A DNA stretch of 64,000 nt from an uncultured Pelagibacteraceae bacterium (lineage in GTDB: Bacteria > Pseudomonadota > Alphaproteobacteria > Pelagibacterales > Pelagibacteraceae). Position 1 is the first letter of the stretch; every line of letters begins with the position of its first letter. The translations under genes and the position numbers were made by a program. The stretch is from assembly GCA_902561765.1 (NCBI GenBank), contig CACEQR010000005.1, forward strand, positions 1-64,000, read 5' to 3'. The notes under the pieces are model-generated. The model worked only from the letters and a program-made list of their open reading frames with translations, was not told the origin of the DNA and did no database searches. This document shows positions 1 through 12,077 of the stretch, piece after piece.

Positions 1-1
1 T

Positions 2-2878
2 GATTTATCCGATGTTGGAAGAGTTAAAATGAACTCTAGATTAGATCTTAATTGTTCTGACAAGATCACTATTTTAAGAAATGACGATATTTTAGCAATT
101 ATCAAAAAAATGCTAGATTTAAGAGATGGTAAAGATGACGTAGATGATATTGATCACCTTGGGAATAGAAGAGTAAGATCTGTAGGTGAATTAGTTGAAA
201 ATCAAGCACGTATTGGTGTTTATAGAATGGAGAGAGCCATAAAAGAAAAAATGACTACTTTAGATGTTGAGTCAGCAATGCCCCAAGATCTAATTAATGC
301 GAAACCACTTACAATTTCATTAAAGGATTTTTTTGCAACTTCTCAACTTTCACAATTTATGGATCAAACTAATCCATTGTCAGAGATCACTCATAAGAGA
401 AGAGTTTCAGCTTTAGGTCCAGGAGGCCTTACAAGAGAGAGAGCAGGCTTTGAAGTAAGAGATGTGCATCCAACTCATTATGGTCGTATCTGTCCAATCG
501 AAACACCCGAAGGTCCAAATATTGGTCTTATAAATAGTCTCTCTACATACTCAAAAATTAATAAGTATGGATTTATAGAAAGTCCTTATAAGAAAGTTGA
601 AAATGGAGTTGTACAAGATAAAATTGAATACCTTTCAGCAATGGAGGAAACTAAATTTACAATTGCTCAAGCTAATTCTGTTTTAGATAAAAATGGTAAA
701 TTTGTTGAGGAGCTAGTTTCAAGTAGAGCCAACTTAGATTTTATTTTATCAAAACCAGAGAACATTGATTATATTGATGTCTCACCAAAACAACTTGTTT
801 CTGTTGCTGCTTCTTTAATACCATTTTTAGAGAATGATGATGCAAACAGAGCTTTAATGGGTTCTAATATGATGAGGCAGGCAGTACCACTTCTTAAACC
901 TGAGGCACCACTAGTAGGGACAGGAATAGAAAGTGATGTAGCTTTAGATTCAGGAGTTACTATTGTTGCAAAAAGAGATGGAATAGTTGATAAAATCGAC
1001 GGTAAAAGAATAGTAATTAAAGCATCAAATGAAAAGGATTACTCAGAGTCGGGTGTTGATATTTATAATTTGCAAAAATTCAAAAGATCAAATCAAAATA
1101 CGTGCATAAATCAAAAACCATTAGTTAGGGTGGGAGATAAAGTAAAGTCTGGTGATATTATAGCAGATGGTCCTTCCACAAAAACAGGGGAATTAGCCCT
1201 AGGAAAAAATGTTACAGTAGCATTCATGCCATGGCAAGGATACAATTTTGAGGATTCAATATTAATATCTGAACGATGTGTCACTGACGACGTATTTACT
1301 TCAATACATATAGAGGAATATGAAGTAATGGCAAGAGATACAAAACTAGGTGAGGAAGATATAACTAGAGATATACCAAACATAAATGAAGAGTCTTTAA
1401 AAAATTTAGATGAATCAGGTATTGTTTATATTGGAGCAGAGGTAAAACCTGGAGATATTTTAGTAGGGAAAGTTACACCGAAAGGTGACTCTTCATCCGG
1501 CCCTGAAGAAAAACTTTTAAGATCAATATTTGGTGAAAAAGCTATTGATGTAACAGATACATCATTAAAAATGCCAAGTGGTAGCGGCGGTATAGTTGTT
1601 GATGTGAGAGTTTTTAATAGGCATGGAATTGAAAAAGATGAAAGATCAATAACGATTGAAAGAGCAGAGATTGAAAGTGTACAACAAGACAAGAATGTTG
1701 AGGAGGAAATTCTTGAGAGAAGTATAAAACAAAGAGCTACATCTATATTATCGAACTCTAAATTAGCTAAAAAAATTAAAGACTATGAGTCTGGAATAAA
1801 TCTAACAGAGCAATTGATTTTTGATATGCTAATTTCAGATTTATTTAAAATTACAGTTGAGGATCAAAAAAAAACAGAGGCATTGCATCAATTAAAATCA
1901 CAATACGATAATGCCAAAAAAGACATACAAGAAAGATTCGAAGATAAAGTTCTTAAAATAAGACAGGGTGATGATTTATTACCAAGTGTAATGAAAATGG
2001 TTAAAGTATTTGTAGCTATAAAAAGAAGGTTAAGACCTGGTGATAAAATGTCTGGAAGACATGGAAATAAGGGTGTTGTAAGTAAAATAGTGCCTGTTGA
2101 AGATATGCCATATAGAGAAAACGGAAAACCTGTAGATATAGTTCTTAATCCACTAGGAGTTCCTAGTAGAATGAACGTAGGACAAATATTAGAAACCCAT
2201 TTAGGATGGTCGTGCAAAGAATTAGGAGAACAACTAACTGATTTGATTAATCAAAATCAAAAGAAAATTGAAAAAGATGAAAAAATTTCAAAGTTTTTAA
2301 AATCAGTATATGGAAATGAAGTTTATTCAGAAAACATTGATAACCTTTCCAATACCGAATTTAAAGATTTATGTCAAAATATTCAAAATGGTGTTCCAAT
2401 TTCAACACCAGTATTCGATGGAGCAAAAGAAAATGATGTAACAAAAATGTTAGATTTAGCTAAATTGCCAAACTCCGGTCAAACTACATTATGGGATGGA
2501 AGAACGGGAGAAAAGTTTGATAGACCTGTAACAGTTGGAATTATTTACATGCTAAAACTTCACCACTTAGTTGAAGATAAAATTCACGCAAGATCTACGG
2601 GTCCGTACAGTTTAGTAACTCAACAACCGCTAGGTGGTAAAGCTCAATTAGGTGGTCAAAGATTTGGGGAAATGGAAGTTTGGGCATTAGAAGCTTATGG
2701 TGCCTCATATACATTGCAGGAGATATTAACAGTAAAATCAGATGATGTTGCTGGAAGGGTAAAAGTTTATGAAACAATTGTAAAAGGTGAGGAAAACTTT
2801 GAGTCAGGTATACCAGAGTCTTTCAATGTATTGGTTAAAGAAATTAAATCTTTAGCATTAAATGTGGAGTTAAATTAA
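2..2878 (+). CDS. rpoB: RNA polymerase beta subunit (5' end outside window)
   Basis: Catalytic beta subunit of bacterial RNA polymerase; with beta' it forms the active-site cleft. The frame is already open at base 2 ([10 protein letters not shown]), so roughly the first 400 residues lie upstream of the window. The rifampicin region is clear ([18 protein letters not shown], then [11 protein letters not shown]); residues matching E. coli Q513, D516, H526 and S531 are present, so there is no classical resistance change, although T stands at the 518 position. Conserved blocks [34 protein letters not shown] and the C-terminal [19 protein letters not shown] follow. It ends 4 bases before rpoC, so the two are co-transcribed. 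Confidence 0.99.
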   Translation, partial: DLSDVGRVKMNSRLDLNCSDKITILRNDDILAIIKKMLDLRDGKDDVDDIDHLGNRRVRSVGELVENQARIGVYRMERAIKEKMTTLDVESAMPQDLINAKPLTISLKDFFATSQLSQFMDQTNPLSEITHKRRVSALGPGGLTRERAGFEVRDVHPTHYGRICPIETPEGPNIGLINSLSTYSKINKYGFIESPYKKVENGVVQDKIEYLSAMEETKFTIAQANSVLDKNGKFVEELVSSRANLDFILSKPENIDYIDVSPKQLVSVAASLIPFLENDDANRALMGSNMMRQAVPLLKPEAPLVGTGIESDVALDSGVTIVAKRDGIVDKIDGKRIVIKASNEKDYSESGVDIYNLQKFKRSNQNTCINQKPLVRVGDKVKSGDIIADGPSTKTGELALGKNVTVAFMPWQGYNFEDSILISERCVTDDVFTSIHIEEYEVMARDTKLGEEDITRDIPNINEESLKNLDESGIVYIGAEVKPGDILVGKVTPKGDSSSGPEEKLLRSIFGEKAIDVTDTSLKMPSGSGGIVVDVRVFNRHGIEKDERSITIERAEIESVQQDKNVEEEILERSIKQRATSILSNSKLAKKIKDYESGINLTEQLIFDMLISDLFKITVEDQKKTEALHQLKSQYDNAKKDIQERFEDKVLKIRQGDDLLPSVMKMVKVFVAIKRRLRPGDKMSGRHGNKGVVSKIVPVEDMPYRENGKPVDIVLNPLGVPSRMNVGQILETHLGWSCKELGEQLTDLINQNQKKIEKDEKISKFLKSVYGNEVYSENIDNLSNTEFKDLCQNIQNGVPISTPVFDGAKENDVTKMLDLAKLPNSGQTTLWDGRTGEKFDRPVTVGIIYMLKLHHLVEDKIHARSTGPYSLVTQQPLGGKAQLGGQRFGEMEVWALEAYGASYTLQEILTVKSDDVAGRVKVYETIVKGEENFESGIPESFNVLVKEIKSLALNVELN

Positions 2879-2882
2879 AATT

Positions 2883-5800
2883 ATGAGTAAAGAATTATCA
2901 GATTTATTTAAGTCATCAGAAATATCTGAGGCTCAAAATTTCAACAGCATAAAAATAACTTTAGCAAGTCCTGAAAAAATTAAATCATGGACATTTGGCG
3001 AGATAAAAAAACCTGAAACAATTAATTATAGAACTTTCAGACCTGAAAAAGACGGTTTATTTTGTGCAAGAATATTTGGACCAATCAAAGACTACGAATG
3101 TTTGTGTGGAAAATATAAAAGAATGAAATTTAGAGGTATTATATGTGAAAAATGTGGTGTTGAAGTAACAAAATCAAATGTTCGAAGAGAAAGAATGGGA
3201 CATATAAACCTGGCCACTCCAGTGGCGCATATTTGGTTTTTAAAATCATTACCAAGTAGAATTTCTCTCGCAATTGATATGAAACTTAAAGAAGTTGAGA
3301 GAGTTTTGTATTTTGAAAACTTTATAGTCATAGAACCTGGTCTTACAGGATTAAAAAAAAATCAGTTATTAGGTGAAGAAGAGTTAATAAAATATCAAGA
3401 TGATTATGGTGAGGAAGCCTTCACTGCAGGTATTGGAGCAGAAGCAATATTAGAAATATTAAAATCAATTAATTTAAAAGAAGAAAGAGAAGCTTTAATT
3501 AAAAGTATAAAAGAGACAAAATCTAAAGTTTCTGAGGAAAGATCTATTAAAAGACTGAAATTAATAGAGTCTTTTATTGAAACTGGAAACAAACCAGAGT
3601 GGATGATATTAACAACTGTACCAGTAATTCCTCCAGAACTAAGACCCTTAGTTCCTTTAGATGGAGGTCGATTTGCAACATCAGACTTAAATGATCTTTA
3701 TAGAAGGGTAATTAATAGAAATAATAGATTAAAGAGACTAATAGATCTTAAAGCTCCAGATATAATAGTAAGAAATGAAAAAAGAATGTTGCAAGAGTCT
3801 GTAGACGCTCTTTTTGATAATGGAAGAAGAGGAAGAGTAATAACAGGAACAGGAAAGAGGCCACTAAAATCTCTTGCCGAAATGTTAAAAGGAAAACAAG
3901 GAAGATTTAGACAAAATTTATTAGGTAAAAGAGTAGATTACTCTGGGAGATCAGTAATTGTTGTTGGTCCAGATTTAAAATTACATGAATGTGGATTACC
4001 AAAAAAAATGGCATTAGAACTATTTAAGCCATTTTTATATGCACGATTAAACAAATTAGGATTAGCTTCTACTATTAAACAGGCAAAAAAATTAGTTGAA
4101 AGAGAAAGAAATGAAGTTTGGGATGCATTGGAACTTATTGTAAGAGAGCATCCGGTAATATTAAATAGAGCACCTACGCTACATAGATTAGGTGTACAAG
4201 CTTTTGAACCAAAGTTAATTGAGGGTAATGCGATTGAATTACATCCTTTAACATGTGCTGCATTTAATGCAGACTTTGATGGTGACCAGATGGCAGTTCA
4301 TGTTCCGTTAAGTTTAGAAGCACAATTGGAAGCAAGAGTATTAATGATGTCAACAAATAATATTCTTAGCCCATCAAATGGAAAACCTATAATAGTACCA
4401 AGTCAAGATATGATTTTAGGTATCTATTACTTATCACAACCACCTGTTCAAACAGAAAAAATTGATGGATATTTTGTTAATACTACAGAAATTGAACATG
4501 CTTTGGAGACAGGACAAATAAAAGTCCATTCAAGAATAGTATCAAGATTTGAAACAATAGATGAAAAAGGTAATAAGAAATTAGAAAAACACATAAGTAC
4601 AGCTGGAAGATTTTTGTTATCTAATTTAATACCAAAAAATGCTAATAACAAATTTTCATTAGTTGATAGATTGCTTCCAAAAAAAATAGTATCAGAAGTT
4701 ATAGATCATGTTTTTAGATTCTCTGGTCAAAAAAGCACAGTAATTTTTTGTGATAAACTTAAAGATCTTGGTTTTAAACACGCATTTAAAGCAGGAATAT
4801 CTTTTGGTAAAGATGATTTGGTAATTCCTGAAAATAAACAACAACTAATTGATGAAACTAAAAAATTAATTGCTGATTATGAGACACAATATGCTGAAGG
4901 TTTAATAACTAGAGGAGAAAAATATAACAAAGTTATTGATGCATGGTCAAAATGTACAGATAGAGTTGCTTCGGAAATGATGAAAAGGATTTCTGCTACA
5001 GAAGTAACAGATCAAGGATTAAAGATAAATTCAGTATTCATGATGGCTGATAGTGGAGCAAGAGGATCTGCTGCACAGATGAAACAATTAGCTGGTATGC
5101 GAGGTTTAATTGCAAAACCTTCAGGGGAAATTATTGAGTCTCCAATAACATCAAATTTTAAAGAAGGGTTGACAGCTTTAGAATATTTTAATTCTACTCA
5201 TGGAGCAAGAAAAGGATTAGCTGATACTGCACTTAAAACTGCAAGCTCAGGTTATTTGACAAGAAGACTCTGTGATGTTGCTCAAGATTTAACAATTACT
5301 AAACCTAAATGTGATATGAAATGTGGTTCAATTAAACTTACAGAGGTTCTAGAAGGTGGAAACATTATGGTAAGTCTTTCAGAAAGAGCCCTAGGAAGAG
5401 TTGCTGCAAAAGAAATAAAGAATCCACTAACAGGCGATGTTCTTATAAAAAAGGATGAAATGATTGATGAAGCTGGATGTGAGAAAATAGATGCAGCGGG
5501 AGTTAAAAGCATCAACGTCTATTCAGTAATGACATGTGGTGCAAAAGAAGGTGTATGTGCAACATCATATGGAAGAGATTTATCTAGAGGTAAAATGGTG
5601 CACGTAGGTGAGGCTATTGGGATGATATCTGCTCAGTCCATAGGAGAGCCGGGAACACAGTTAACAATGAGAACCTTTCACGTAGGCGGAACTGCATCTG
5701 TTAAACAAGAGTCACAAATTATATCTAGCTCAGATGGAATTTTGAAAATTATAAATACCAATCTACTAAAAGATTCAAAAAATAATCAAATTGTCATGGG

Positions 5801-7049
5801 CAGAAATACAGAAATTTCAATTGAAGATGACAATGGATTACAAGTTGCTTCTTACAAAGTTCCTTATGGATCAAAATTATTTTTTGAGAATGAACAAAAA
5901 GTTAAAAAAGGTGCAAAAATTTGCGAATGGGACCCATATACTACACCAGTTATTGCAGAAAAAGATGGTATTGCAAATTATGTTGATCTAATTGATGGTG
6001 TATCCATAGCTGAAACTGTGGATGATGCAACAGGTATTTCTACAAAAGCTGTAGTTGATTGGAAAACTCAGTCGAAAAATACTGATTTAAAACCAAGAAT
6101 TACATTAAGAGATGAAAAAGGAAATGTAATTAAAAAAGCTGATGATAACGAAGCAAGATATTATTTAGTACCAGACTCAATTTTATCTGTAAAAGATGGA
6201 CAAAAGATTTCTGCGGGTGACGTAATAGCTAGACTGCCAAAAGAAACAACTAAAACAAAAGATATAACGGGTGGATTACCAAGAGTAGCTGAATTATTTG
6301 AGGCTAGAAAAGCAAAAGATAGTGCAATTATAGCTGAAAATGACGGAAGTGTAATTTTTGGAAAAGAGGTTCGAGGAAAACAAAGAGTTACTATCGAAGC
6401 TGAATCTGGAGAAACATCGAGTTATTTAATACCAAAAGGTAAGCATATTAATTTTAATCAAGGAGAAAAAATTAAAAAAGGTGAATATCTTTTAGATGGA
6501 CAACCATTACCTCACGATATTTTGAGAATTATGGGTATTGAGGATTTAACAGAGTATTTTGTTAATCAAGTTCAAGATGTATATAGACTACAAGGTGTAA
6601 TAATTAATGATAAGCATATTGAAGTAATCCTTAGACAAATGCTTAAAAAAATTGAAGTTAAAGAGTCTGGTGATAGTAAACTTTTACCTGGAGAAGTTGT
6701 TGATAGAATAAAATTTGAAAATATGAATGAAGAATTAAAATCTGAAGGTAAAAAGGTTGCTGTTGGTGAAAGAGTTTTAATGGGTATAACAAAGGCATCC
6801 TTACAAACAGAGTCGTTTATTTCAGCTGCATCATTCCAAGAAACTACAAGAGTATTAACAGACGCTGCAATTAAAGGAAAAGTTGATAAATTAAGCGGAT
6901 TAAAAGAAAATGTGATAGTAGGTAGACTTGTACCTGCAGGTACTGGAGCGATTAAGAATACATGGAATAAAAAAGCTATTGATGATGATCAGAAATTCTT
7001 ATCTGAACAAGAGACACAAGAACCCTCAGAAACGCAAATAAATCAATAA
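2883..7049 (+). CDS. rpoC: RNA polymerase beta' subunit
   Basis: Beta' subunit of RNA polymerase, full length at 1388 aa (E. coli about 1407). Near the N terminus the zinc-ribbon cysteines are visible ([11 protein letters not shown] and CEKCGVEV). The catalytic Mg-binding motif [12 protein letters not shown] lies near residue 462. The second zinc site is formed by CDVAQDL, KCDMKCG and [13 protein letters not shown] in the second half, followed by the trigger-loop region ([18 protein letters not shown]). The ATG lies 4 bases after the rpoB stop. The last 25 or so residues are Gln/Glu/Thr-rich and look like a variable tail. Confidence 0.99.
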   Translation: MSKELSDLFKSSEISEAQNFNSIKITLASPEKIKSWTFGEIKKPETINYRTFRPEKDGLFCARIFGPIKDYECLCGKYKRMKFRGIICEKCGVEVTKSNVRRERMGHINLATPVAHIWFLKSLPSRISLAIDMKLKEVERVLYFENFIVIEPGLTGLKKNQLLGEEELIKYQDDYGEEAFTAGIGAEAILEILKSINLKEEREALIKSIKETKSKVSEERSIKRLKLIESFIETGNKPEWMILTTVPVIPPELRPLVPLDGGRFATSDLNDLYRRVINRNNRLKRLIDLKAPDIIVRNEKRMLQESVDALFDNGRRGRVITGTGKRPLKSLAEMLKGKQGRFRQNLLGKRVDYSGRSVIVVGPDLKLHECGLPKKMALELFKPFLYARLNKLGLASTIKQAKKLVERERNEVWDALELIVREHPVILNRAPTLHRLGVQAFEPKLIEGNAIELHPLTCAAFNADFDGDQMAVHVPLSLEAQLEARVLMMSTNNILSPSNGKPIIVPSQDMILGIYYLSQPPVQTEKIDGYFVNTTEIEHALETGQIKVHSRIVSRFETIDEKGNKKLEKHISTAGRFLLSNLIPKNANNKFSLVDRLLPKKIVSEVIDHVFRFSGQKSTVIFCDKLKDLGFKHAFKAGISFGKDDLVIPENKQQLIDETKKLIADYETQYAEGLITRGEKYNKVIDAWSKCTDRVASEMMKRISATEVTDQGLKINSVFMMADSGARGSAAQMKQLAGMRGLIAKPSGEIIESPITSNFKEGLTALEYFNSTHGARKGLADTALKTASSGYLTRRLCDVAQDLTITKPKCDMKCGSIKLTEVLEGGNIMVSLSERALGRVAAKEIKNPLTGDVLIKKDEMIDEAGCEKIDAAGVKSINVYSVMTCGAKEGVCATSYGRDLSRGKMVHVGEAIGMISAQSIGEPGTQLTMRTFHVGGTASVKQESQIISSSDGILKIINTNLLKDSKNNQIVMGRNTEISIEDDNGLQVASYKVPYGSKLFFENEQKVKKGAKICEWDPYTTPVIAEKDGIANYVDLIDGVSIAETVDDATGISTKAVVDWKTQSKNTDLKPRITLRDEKGNVIKKADDNEARYYLVPDSILSVKDGQKISAGDVIARLPKETTKTKDITGGLPRVAELFEARKAKDSAIIAENDGSVIFGKEVRGKQRVTIEAESGETSSYLIPKGKHINFNQGEKIKKGEYLLDGQPLPHDILRIMGIEDLTEYFVNQVQDVYRLQGVIINDKHIEVILRQMLKKIEVKESGDSKLLPGEVVDRIKFENMNEELKSEGKKVAVGERVLMGITKASLQTESFISAASFQETTRVLTDAAIKGKVDKLSGLKENVIVGRLVPAGTGAIKNTWNKKAIDDDQKFLSEQETQEPSETQINQ

Positions 7050-7078
7050 ATTTAAGGGTAATTTAGGTCTAATTTAAT

Positions 7079-7106
7079 TTGACAAATACCATTTCTAATG
7101 TATTTT
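7079..7106 (+). promoter_or_regulatory. Candidate sigma-70 promoter of the str operon
   Basis: TTGACA at 7079-7084 is followed, after 16 bases, by TATTTT at 7101-7106. It lies in the only sizeable gap of the window, 102 bases before rpsL. The perfect -35 hexamer is notable in such AT-rich DNA. Initiation would be expected near 7112-7114. This was identified by eye only; transcription could also read through from rpoBC. Confidence 0.5.
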
Positions 7107-7168
7107 GGCCATGTTTTTGGTTGGAATGTAGTGACTAGTTCACTAAACGCTGCCACAAATAACATGCC
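7107..7168 (+). promoter_or_regulatory. Foldable leader between rpoC and rpsL
   Basis: An imperfect long stem can be drawn. 7107-7119 (GGC, bulged C, ATGTT, TTTG) and 7122-7124 (TGG) pair with 7153-7159 (CCACAAA) and 7161-7168 (AACATGCC). Inside it a 6-bp hairpin, TAGTGA (7129-7134) with TCACTA (7140-7145), closes a 5-base loop. The block is noticeably richer in G+C than other gaps in the window. No U-tract follows, so it is not a standard terminator. It could be an RNase processing site, an attenuator or an autoregulatory leader. The candidate promoter would start transcription slightly inside the 5' arm. Confidence 0.4.
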
Positions 7169-7208
7169 AGTTATTTTCATCAAAAATATAATTAATTAAA
7201 CAAAATAT

Positions 7209-7580
7209 ATGCCGACTATAAACCAATTAGTTAGAAAAAGTAGAGATAAACAAATAACAAGAAATAAAGTACCAGCTCTTCAGAAGCAACCACTTAAAAG
7301 AGGTGTGTGTGTAAAAGTTTATACAACAACTCCAAAAAAACCTAATTCAGCATTAAGAAAAGTTGCACGTGTAAGACTTTCAAATGGTTTTGAGGTAACT
7401 GCATATATTCCTGGAGAAGGGCATAACTTGCAAGAACACTCTGTTGTTTTAATTAGAGGAGGAAGAGTTAAAGATTTACCTGGAGTTAGATATCATATCT
7501 TAAGAGGTAACTTGGATACCCAAGGAGTTGCTAATAGAAAACAAAGACGATCACTTTACGGAACAAAAAAAGGTAAATAG
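7209..7580 (+). CDS. rpsL: 30S ribosomal protein S12
   Basis: Decoding-centre protein of the small subunit, 123 aa (family about 123-124). The loop [16 protein letters not shown] carries lysines at positions 43 and 44, and [17 protein letters not shown] is intact, so the usual streptomycin-resistance positions look wild type. It is the first gene after the 159-base gap and leads the str cluster; rpsG follows after 2 bases. Confidence 0.99.
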   Translation: MPTINQLVRKSRDKQITRNKVPALQKQPLKRGVCVKVYTTTPKKPNSALRKVARVRLSNGFEVTAYIPGEGHNLQEHSVVLIRGGRVKDLPGVRYHILRGNLDTQGVANRKQRRSLYGTKKGK

Positions 7581-7582
7581 AT

Positions 7583-8053
7583 ATGTCTAGAAAAAGAAAA
7601 GCTCCAAAAAAATTACCTGTAATAGATCCAAAATATAAATCAACAATTATTCCAAAATTAATAAATTCAATAATGTATGATGGAAAAAAAACCATAGCTG
7701 AAAAAATTATTTATGATGCGATTGATAAGATAAAAACTAAATCTAAAGATGAACCATTAAATGTATTTAATGATGCAATTAACAATATAAGACCTACAGT
7801 AGAAGTTAGATCAAGACGAGTAGGAGGTGCTACTTATCAGGTTCCTGTGGAAGTTAAATCTAAAAGATCTCAGGCGTTAGCATTGAGATGGTTAGTTGAT
7901 GCTTCAAGAAAACGTAAAGATAAAAATATGTCAGATAAGATTTTCAATGAAATTTTTGATGCTTATCAAAACAGGGGTGCAGCAATTAAAAAAAAAGAGG
8001 ATACACACAAAATGGCAGAGTCGAACAAAGCTTTTGCGCATTTTAGATGGTAA
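7583..8053 (+). CDS. rpsG: 30S ribosomal protein S7
   Basis: Primary binder of the 3' domain of 16S rRNA and nucleator of head assembly, 156 aa. Family hallmarks include [36 protein letters not shown] and the C-terminal [14 protein letters not shown]. It starts 2 bases after rpsL and ends 6 bases before fusA. In other bacteria S7 is the translational repressor of the str operon. Whether that applies here cannot be read from the sequence. Confidence 0.99.
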   Translation: MSRKRKAPKKLPVIDPKYKSTIIPKLINSIMYDGKKTIAEKIIYDAIDKIKTKSKDEPLNVFNDAINNIRPTVEVRSRRVGGATYQVPVEVKSKRSQALALRWLVDASRKRKDKNMSDKIFNEIFDAYQNRGAAIKKKEDTHKMAESNKAFAHFRW

Positions 8054-8059
8054 AGAATA

Positions 8060-10135
8060 ATGGCAAGAACACATACATTAGATAAATATAGAAATATTGG
8101 AATCATGGCACATATAGATGCCGGAAAAACCACAACCACTGAAAGAATTCTTTATTACACAGGTAAAAGTCATAAAATAGGTGAAGTTCATGATGGGGCA
8201 GCCACCATGGATTGGATGGAGCAAGAACAAGAAAGAGGTATAACAATTACTTCTGCTGCAACAACTTGTTTTTGGAATGATCACAGAATTAATATTATAG
8301 ATACACCTGGACATGTAGATTTTACAATAGAAGTAGAAAGATCCTTAAAAGTATTAGATGGTGCTGTTGCAGTATTTGATGGTGTTGCAGGTGTAGAGCC
8401 TCAATCTGAAACTGTTTGGAGACAAGCTGATAAATATAAAGTTCCAAGGATCTGTTTTGTTAATAAATTAGATAGAACTGGTGCAGATTTTTTTAGATGT
8501 GTAGGAATGATAAAAGAAAGACTTGGAGCTAAACCCTTGGTTATGCAAGTACCTATTGGCGTTGAGGCATCTTTAAAAGGTGTTGTAGATCTTATTAAAA
8601 TGAAAGCTGTTGTATGGAAAAATGAAGATTTAGGCGCTGCATGGGAATTAGTTGATATACCAGATGATTTAAAAGAAATATCAACAAAATATCGACAAGA
8701 GTTGGTTGAAACGGCAGTAGAGCAGGATGAAAAACTTATGGAAGACTATCTTGGTGGTAAAGACATATCTGAAGAAGATCTAATTAAATGTATTAGGAAG
8801 GGATGTTTAGGGTTCGACTTTGTTCCTGTGTTAACTGGTTCAGCATTTAAAAATAAAGGTGTCCAACCTTTATTAGATGCTGTTGTTAATTATCTACCAA
8901 GTCCAGAAGACATAGGCTCAATAAAAGGTACAAAACCAGGATCTGAAGATGAAATTGAAATGAAATTTGATGATAATGCACCTTTTTCTGCTTTAGCATT
9001 TAAAGTTGCGAATGACCCATTTGTAGGAAGTTTAACATTTATAAGAATTTACTCAGGAACTGTTAAATCTGGTACTGGAATTTATAATACATCTAAAGAT
9101 AAAGAGGAAAGAGTTGGTAGAATGCTTCTAATGCACGCTAATTCAAGAGAGGATATAAAAGAAGCAAACGCAGGTGACATTGTTGCGCTAGCAGGTCTTA
9201 AAAATACTATAACAGGACATACTCTTGCAAATAAAGACACACCAGTATTACTAGAGCCAATGGAATTTCCTGATCCAGTAATAGAAATTGCTGTAGAACC
9301 AAAAACAAAAGCTGACCAAGAAAAAATGGGAGAAGCTTTAGGAAGATTAGCAAAAGAAGATCCATCTTTTAGAGTTACATCTGATGAAGAATCTGGCCAA
9401 ACAATTATAAAAGGCATGGGTGAATTACACTTAGACATTATTGTAGATAGAATGAAACGAGAATTTAAAGTTGAAGCAAATGTAGGAGCACCTCAAGTTG
9501 CTTATAGGGAAACAATTCTTTCACATGCCGAAAATGATTATACTCACAAAAAACAAAGTGGAGGAGCTGGTCAATTTGCAAGAGTAAAACTAACTGTTGA
9601 ACCACTTGAACCTGGCAAAGGTAGAGAAATAGAAAGTAAAATTAAAGGTGGTGCAATTCCAAAAGAATTTATTCCTGGTGTTGAAAAAGGGGTTGAAACG
9701 GTTGCAGATGGTGGAATATTAGCAGGATTTCCACTTATCGACTACAAAGTTACAATCGTTGATGGTTTACATCATGATGTAGATTCAAGTGTACTAGCAT
9801 TCGAACTTGCATCAAGACAATGTTTTAAAGAAGCTTGTACTAAAGCTACACTAAAATTATTAGAACCAATAATGAGAGTAGAAGTAGTCACTCCAGAAGA
9901 TTATATGGGAGACGTGATTGGTGATTTAAATAGTAGAAGAGGACAAATCAGTACCCAGGAACAAAGAGGTAATGCAACAGTAATAACTGCAATGGTACCA
10001 TTGGCTAACATGTTTGGATATATTAATAATTTGAGATCAATGTCTCAAGGTAGAGCACAATATTCTATGTTTTTTGATCATTATGACAAGGTTCCTCAAA
10101 ATGTACAAGATGAAGTAACTAAAAAAACAGGTTAA
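8060..10135 (+). CDS. fusA: Elongation factor G
   Basis: Translocation GTPase, 691 aa, full length. The P-loop [14 protein letters not shown] is at residues 17-30, followed by switch [15 protein letters not shown], and domain II-V signatures such as [14 protein letters not shown] and [10 protein letters not shown]. It sits between rpsG and rpsJ with 6-base and 2-base gaps. The tuf gene that commonly follows fusA is not here; rpsJ follows directly, fusing the str and S10 clusters. Confidence 0.99.
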   Translation: MARTHTLDKYRNIGIMAHIDAGKTTTTERILYYTGKSHKIGEVHDGAATMDWMEQEQERGITITSAATTCFWNDHRINIIDTPGHVDFTIEVERSLKVLDGAVAVFDGVAGVEPQSETVWRQADKYKVPRICFVNKLDRTGADFFRCVGMIKERLGAKPLVMQVPIGVEASLKGVVDLIKMKAVVWKNEDLGAAWELVDIPDDLKEISTKYRQELVETAVEQDEKLMEDYLGGKDISEEDLIKCIRKGCLGFDFVPVLTGSAFKNKGVQPLLDAVVNYLPSPEDIGSIKGTKPGSEDEIEMKFDDNAPFSALAFKVANDPFVGSLTFIRIYSGTVKSGTGIYNTSKDKEERVGRMLLMHANSREDIKEANAGDIVALAGLKNTITGHTLANKDTPVLLEPMEFPDPVIEIAVEPKTKADQEKMGEALGRLAKEDPSFRVTSDEESGQTIIKGMGELHLDIIVDRMKREFKVEANVGAPQVAYRETILSHAENDYTHKKQSGGAGQFARVKLTVEPLEPGKGREIESKIKGGAIPKEFIPGVEKGVETVADGGILAGFPLIDYKVTIVDGLHHDVDSSVLAFELASRQCFKEACTKATLKLLEPIMRVEVVTPEDYMGDVIGDLNSRRGQISTQEQRGNATVITAMVPLANMFGYINNLRSMSQGRAQYSMFFDHYDKVPQNVQDEVTKKTG

Positions 10136-10137
10136 AT

Positions 10138-10446
10138 ATGGAAAAGCAAAATATTAGAATAAAATTAAGAGCTTACGATAACAAGGTGCTTGATCAATCT
10201 ACAGAGGAAATAGTTAATACTGTAAAAAGAACAGGTGCAAATATTAAAGGTCCAATACCACTGCCAACTAAAAAAGAGAGATATACAGTTCTAAGATCAC
10301 CACATATTGATAAAAAAAGCAGAGAGCAGTTTGAAACAAGAACACATAAAAGATTAATCGATATTATTGAACCAACACCAGCGACAGTAGAAGCATTAAT
10401 GAAATTAGATTTGGCATCAGGTGTTGATGTGGAGATTAAAATATAA
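10138..10446 (+). CDS. rpsJ: 30S ribosomal protein S10
   Basis: Small-subunit head protein and NusB partner (NusE) in antitermination, 102 aa. [27 protein letters not shown] and RTHKRLIDI are diagnostic. The ATG lies 2 bases after the fusA stop, and its last base overlaps the rplC start (TAATG). Its partner NusB is also encoded in this window (63315-63719). Confidence 0.99.
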   Translation: MEKQNIRIKLRAYDNKVLDQSTEEIVNTVKRTGANIKGPIPLPTKKERYTVLRSPHIDKKSREQFETRTHKRLIDIIEPTPATVEALMKLDLASGVDVEIKI

Positions 10447-11153
10447 TGAGTGAAATAGGATTAATAGGTAAAAAAATTGGCATGACTAGAGAATTTTATA
10501 AATCAGGTCAATCAGTACCAGTAACAGTATTAAAAGTCGAAAAAGGAAGAATTGTACAAATTATAGATAAAGAAAAACGCGGTTATAACGCTATACAACT
10601 TGGATTTGGAAGAATAAAAAATTCCAAATTATCAAAAGCAATGAAGGGTTATTTTGCAAAAAAAAATACGGAAGCTAGAAAAATTTTAAAAGAATTTAGA
10701 GTAAAAGATATAGATCAATATAAAGAGGGAAATGAATTTGGAATTGAAATTTTTAAAGATATAAAATTTTTAGATGTAAAATCTAAAACTATAGGTAAAG
10801 GTTTCGCAGGTGCAATGAAAAGGCATAACTTCGGAGGGTTAAGAGCATCTCATGGTGTATCAATTTCTCATAGAGCCCATGGATCGACAGGTCAAAATCA
10901 AGATCCTGGAAAAGTATTTAAAGGGAAAAAAATGGCAGGTCATATGGGTGATAAAATGCGATCAATGCAAAATCTAGAAATAATAAAAACAGATATAGAC
11001 AATGAGTTAATATATTTAAAAGGATCAATACCAGGAAGCAAAAATTCAGAAGTATTATTAAAAAAAGCAGTAAAAAATATTAATAAATTAACTATTGCTG
11101 AAAAAAATGAAATTTCAGAAAAATCTAAAAAAGCAAAAGATAAAAAAAAATAA
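10446..11153 (+). CDS. rplC: 50S ribosomal protein L3
   Basis: Early-assembly large-subunit protein next to the peptidyl transferase centre, 235 aa. [13 protein letters not shown] opens the protein; the central loop [20 protein letters not shown] contains the glutamine that PrmB methylates in other bacteria. The Lys-rich tail of about 25 residues is an extension beyond the E. coli protein. The start overlaps the rpsJ stop by one base. Confidence 0.99.
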   Translation: MSEIGLIGKKIGMTREFYKSGQSVPVTVLKVEKGRIVQIIDKEKRGYNAIQLGFGRIKNSKLSKAMKGYFAKKNTEARKILKEFRVKDIDQYKEGNEFGIEIFKDIKFLDVKSKTIGKGFAGAMKRHNFGGLRASHGVSISHRAHGSTGQNQDPGKVFKGKKMAGHMGDKMRSMQNLEIIKTDIDNELIYLKGSIPGSKNSEVLLKKAVKNINKLTIAEKNEISEKSKKAKDKKK

Positions 11154-11156
11154 TTT

Positions 11157-11777
11157 ATGAAATTAGAAAAAATTAATATTGACGGTAAAAAAGCATCTAT
11201 AGAGATATCTGATAAAATTATTGCAGCAAAAATAAATCCTAGATTAGTCAGCCAAGTACTTTATAAAACAAATGCAAATTACAAAGGTAGAAAAGCAAAG
11301 ACTAAGCAAAAAAACGAAATTACAGGATCAACATCAAAAATATACGCTCAAAAAGGTACTGGTAATGCAAGACATGCTAGTAAAAAAGCTCCAATATTTG
11401 TTGGGGGAGGAATAGCTCACGGTCCAAAAGGAGAATTAAACCATAAAAAAAGAAAATTAAATAAAAGTGAAAAAAAATTAAGCATTGCATCCTTAATAAC
11501 TAAAAAAAATAATTTAAATGATTTAATAATTATCGATGACATACAAAAACAAATTTTAAAAACTAAAGAAATGAATAGCTTATTGATAAAGTTTGAGGCA
11601 AGAAATTCAATAATTATTGCAGATAAAAAATCTAAAGATAATATTTACAAATCTGTAAGAAACATTCCAAATGTAAAAATCACTGATGTTAATCATTTTA
11701 GTGCTTATGATTTAGCTAAATTTAAAAAAGTAATTTTTACAGAAACTTCAATTAAAGAGCTTGAAAAGAGATACTAA
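11157..11777 (+). CDS. rplD: 50S ribosomal protein L4
   Basis: Lines the peptide exit tunnel, 206 aa. The tunnel loop is recognisable (ISGS-like EITGSTSKIYAQKGTGNARH and APIFVGGGIAHGPK). In gammaproteobacteria L4 represses the S10 operon; here no S10-type leader was found because rpsJ follows fusA directly. The stop overlaps the rplW start. Confidence 0.98.
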   Translation: MKLEKINIDGKKASIEISDKIIAAKINPRLVSQVLYKTNANYKGRKAKTKQKNEITGSTSKIYAQKGTGNARHASKKAPIFVGGGIAHGPKGELNHKKRKLNKSEKKLSIASLITKKNNLNDLIIIDDIQKQILKTKEMNSLLIKFEARNSIIIADKKSKDNIYKSVRNIPNVKITDVNHFSAYDLAKFKKVIFTETSIKELEKRY

Positions 11778-12073
11778 TGATGGAAAAACTTCACCTATAC
11801 GATAAAATACTTTCACCCTTAGTTACAGAAAAGTCAACTAATCTCTCTGAGCAGAACAAAATTACTTTTAAAGTTCATTCTAAGGCTAACAAAAAAAATT
11901 TAAAAAAAAATATTGAAAAAATATTTAAAGTTAATGTAACAAAAGTAAATATTGTAAATAAAAAGACAAGATACAAAACAACTAGAGGAAAAAAAGTTAA
12001 AGTAAAAGGATTTAAAAAAGCAATTATAACACTTAAAAAAGGTCAAAATATAGATTTGACAACAGGAATTTAA
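11777..12073 (+). CDS. rplW: 50S ribosomal protein L23
   Basis: Exit-site protein that docks trigger factor and SRP, 98 aa. Signature: DKILSPLVTEKST near the N terminus and NKKTRYKTTRGKKVKVKGFKKA in the basic loop. There are two consecutive ATGs at 11777 and 11780. The first overlaps the rplD stop (TAATG) and is preferred because this coupling recurs through the cluster. Confidence 0.98.
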   Translation: MMEKLHLYDKILSPLVTEKSTNLSEQNKITFKVHSKANKKNLKKNIEKIFKVNVTKVNIVNKKTRYKTTRGKKVKVKGFKKAIITLKKGQNIDLTTGI

Positions 12074-12077
12074 ATAT

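Noticed and set aside
1888-2217. 109-codon open frame on the minus strand inside rpoB
   Set aside because: It lies antisense to conserved rpoB codons and resembles no known protein; an open antisense frame is expected from codon bias.
2-2878. rpoB as an N-terminally truncated pseudogene
   Set aside because: The reading frame is open to the window edge and in register with RpoB; the missing part simply lies outside.
7098-7199. 33-codon open frame in the rpoC-rpsL gap
   Set aside because: Its ATG precedes the expected transcript start and overlaps the candidate -10. No ribosome-binding site or family resemblance is seen. Kept only as a remark in the leader finding.
9082-9438. 118-codon minus-strand open frame inside fusA
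   Set aside because: The plus strand encodes intact EF-G here; no start context or homology supports a second gene.
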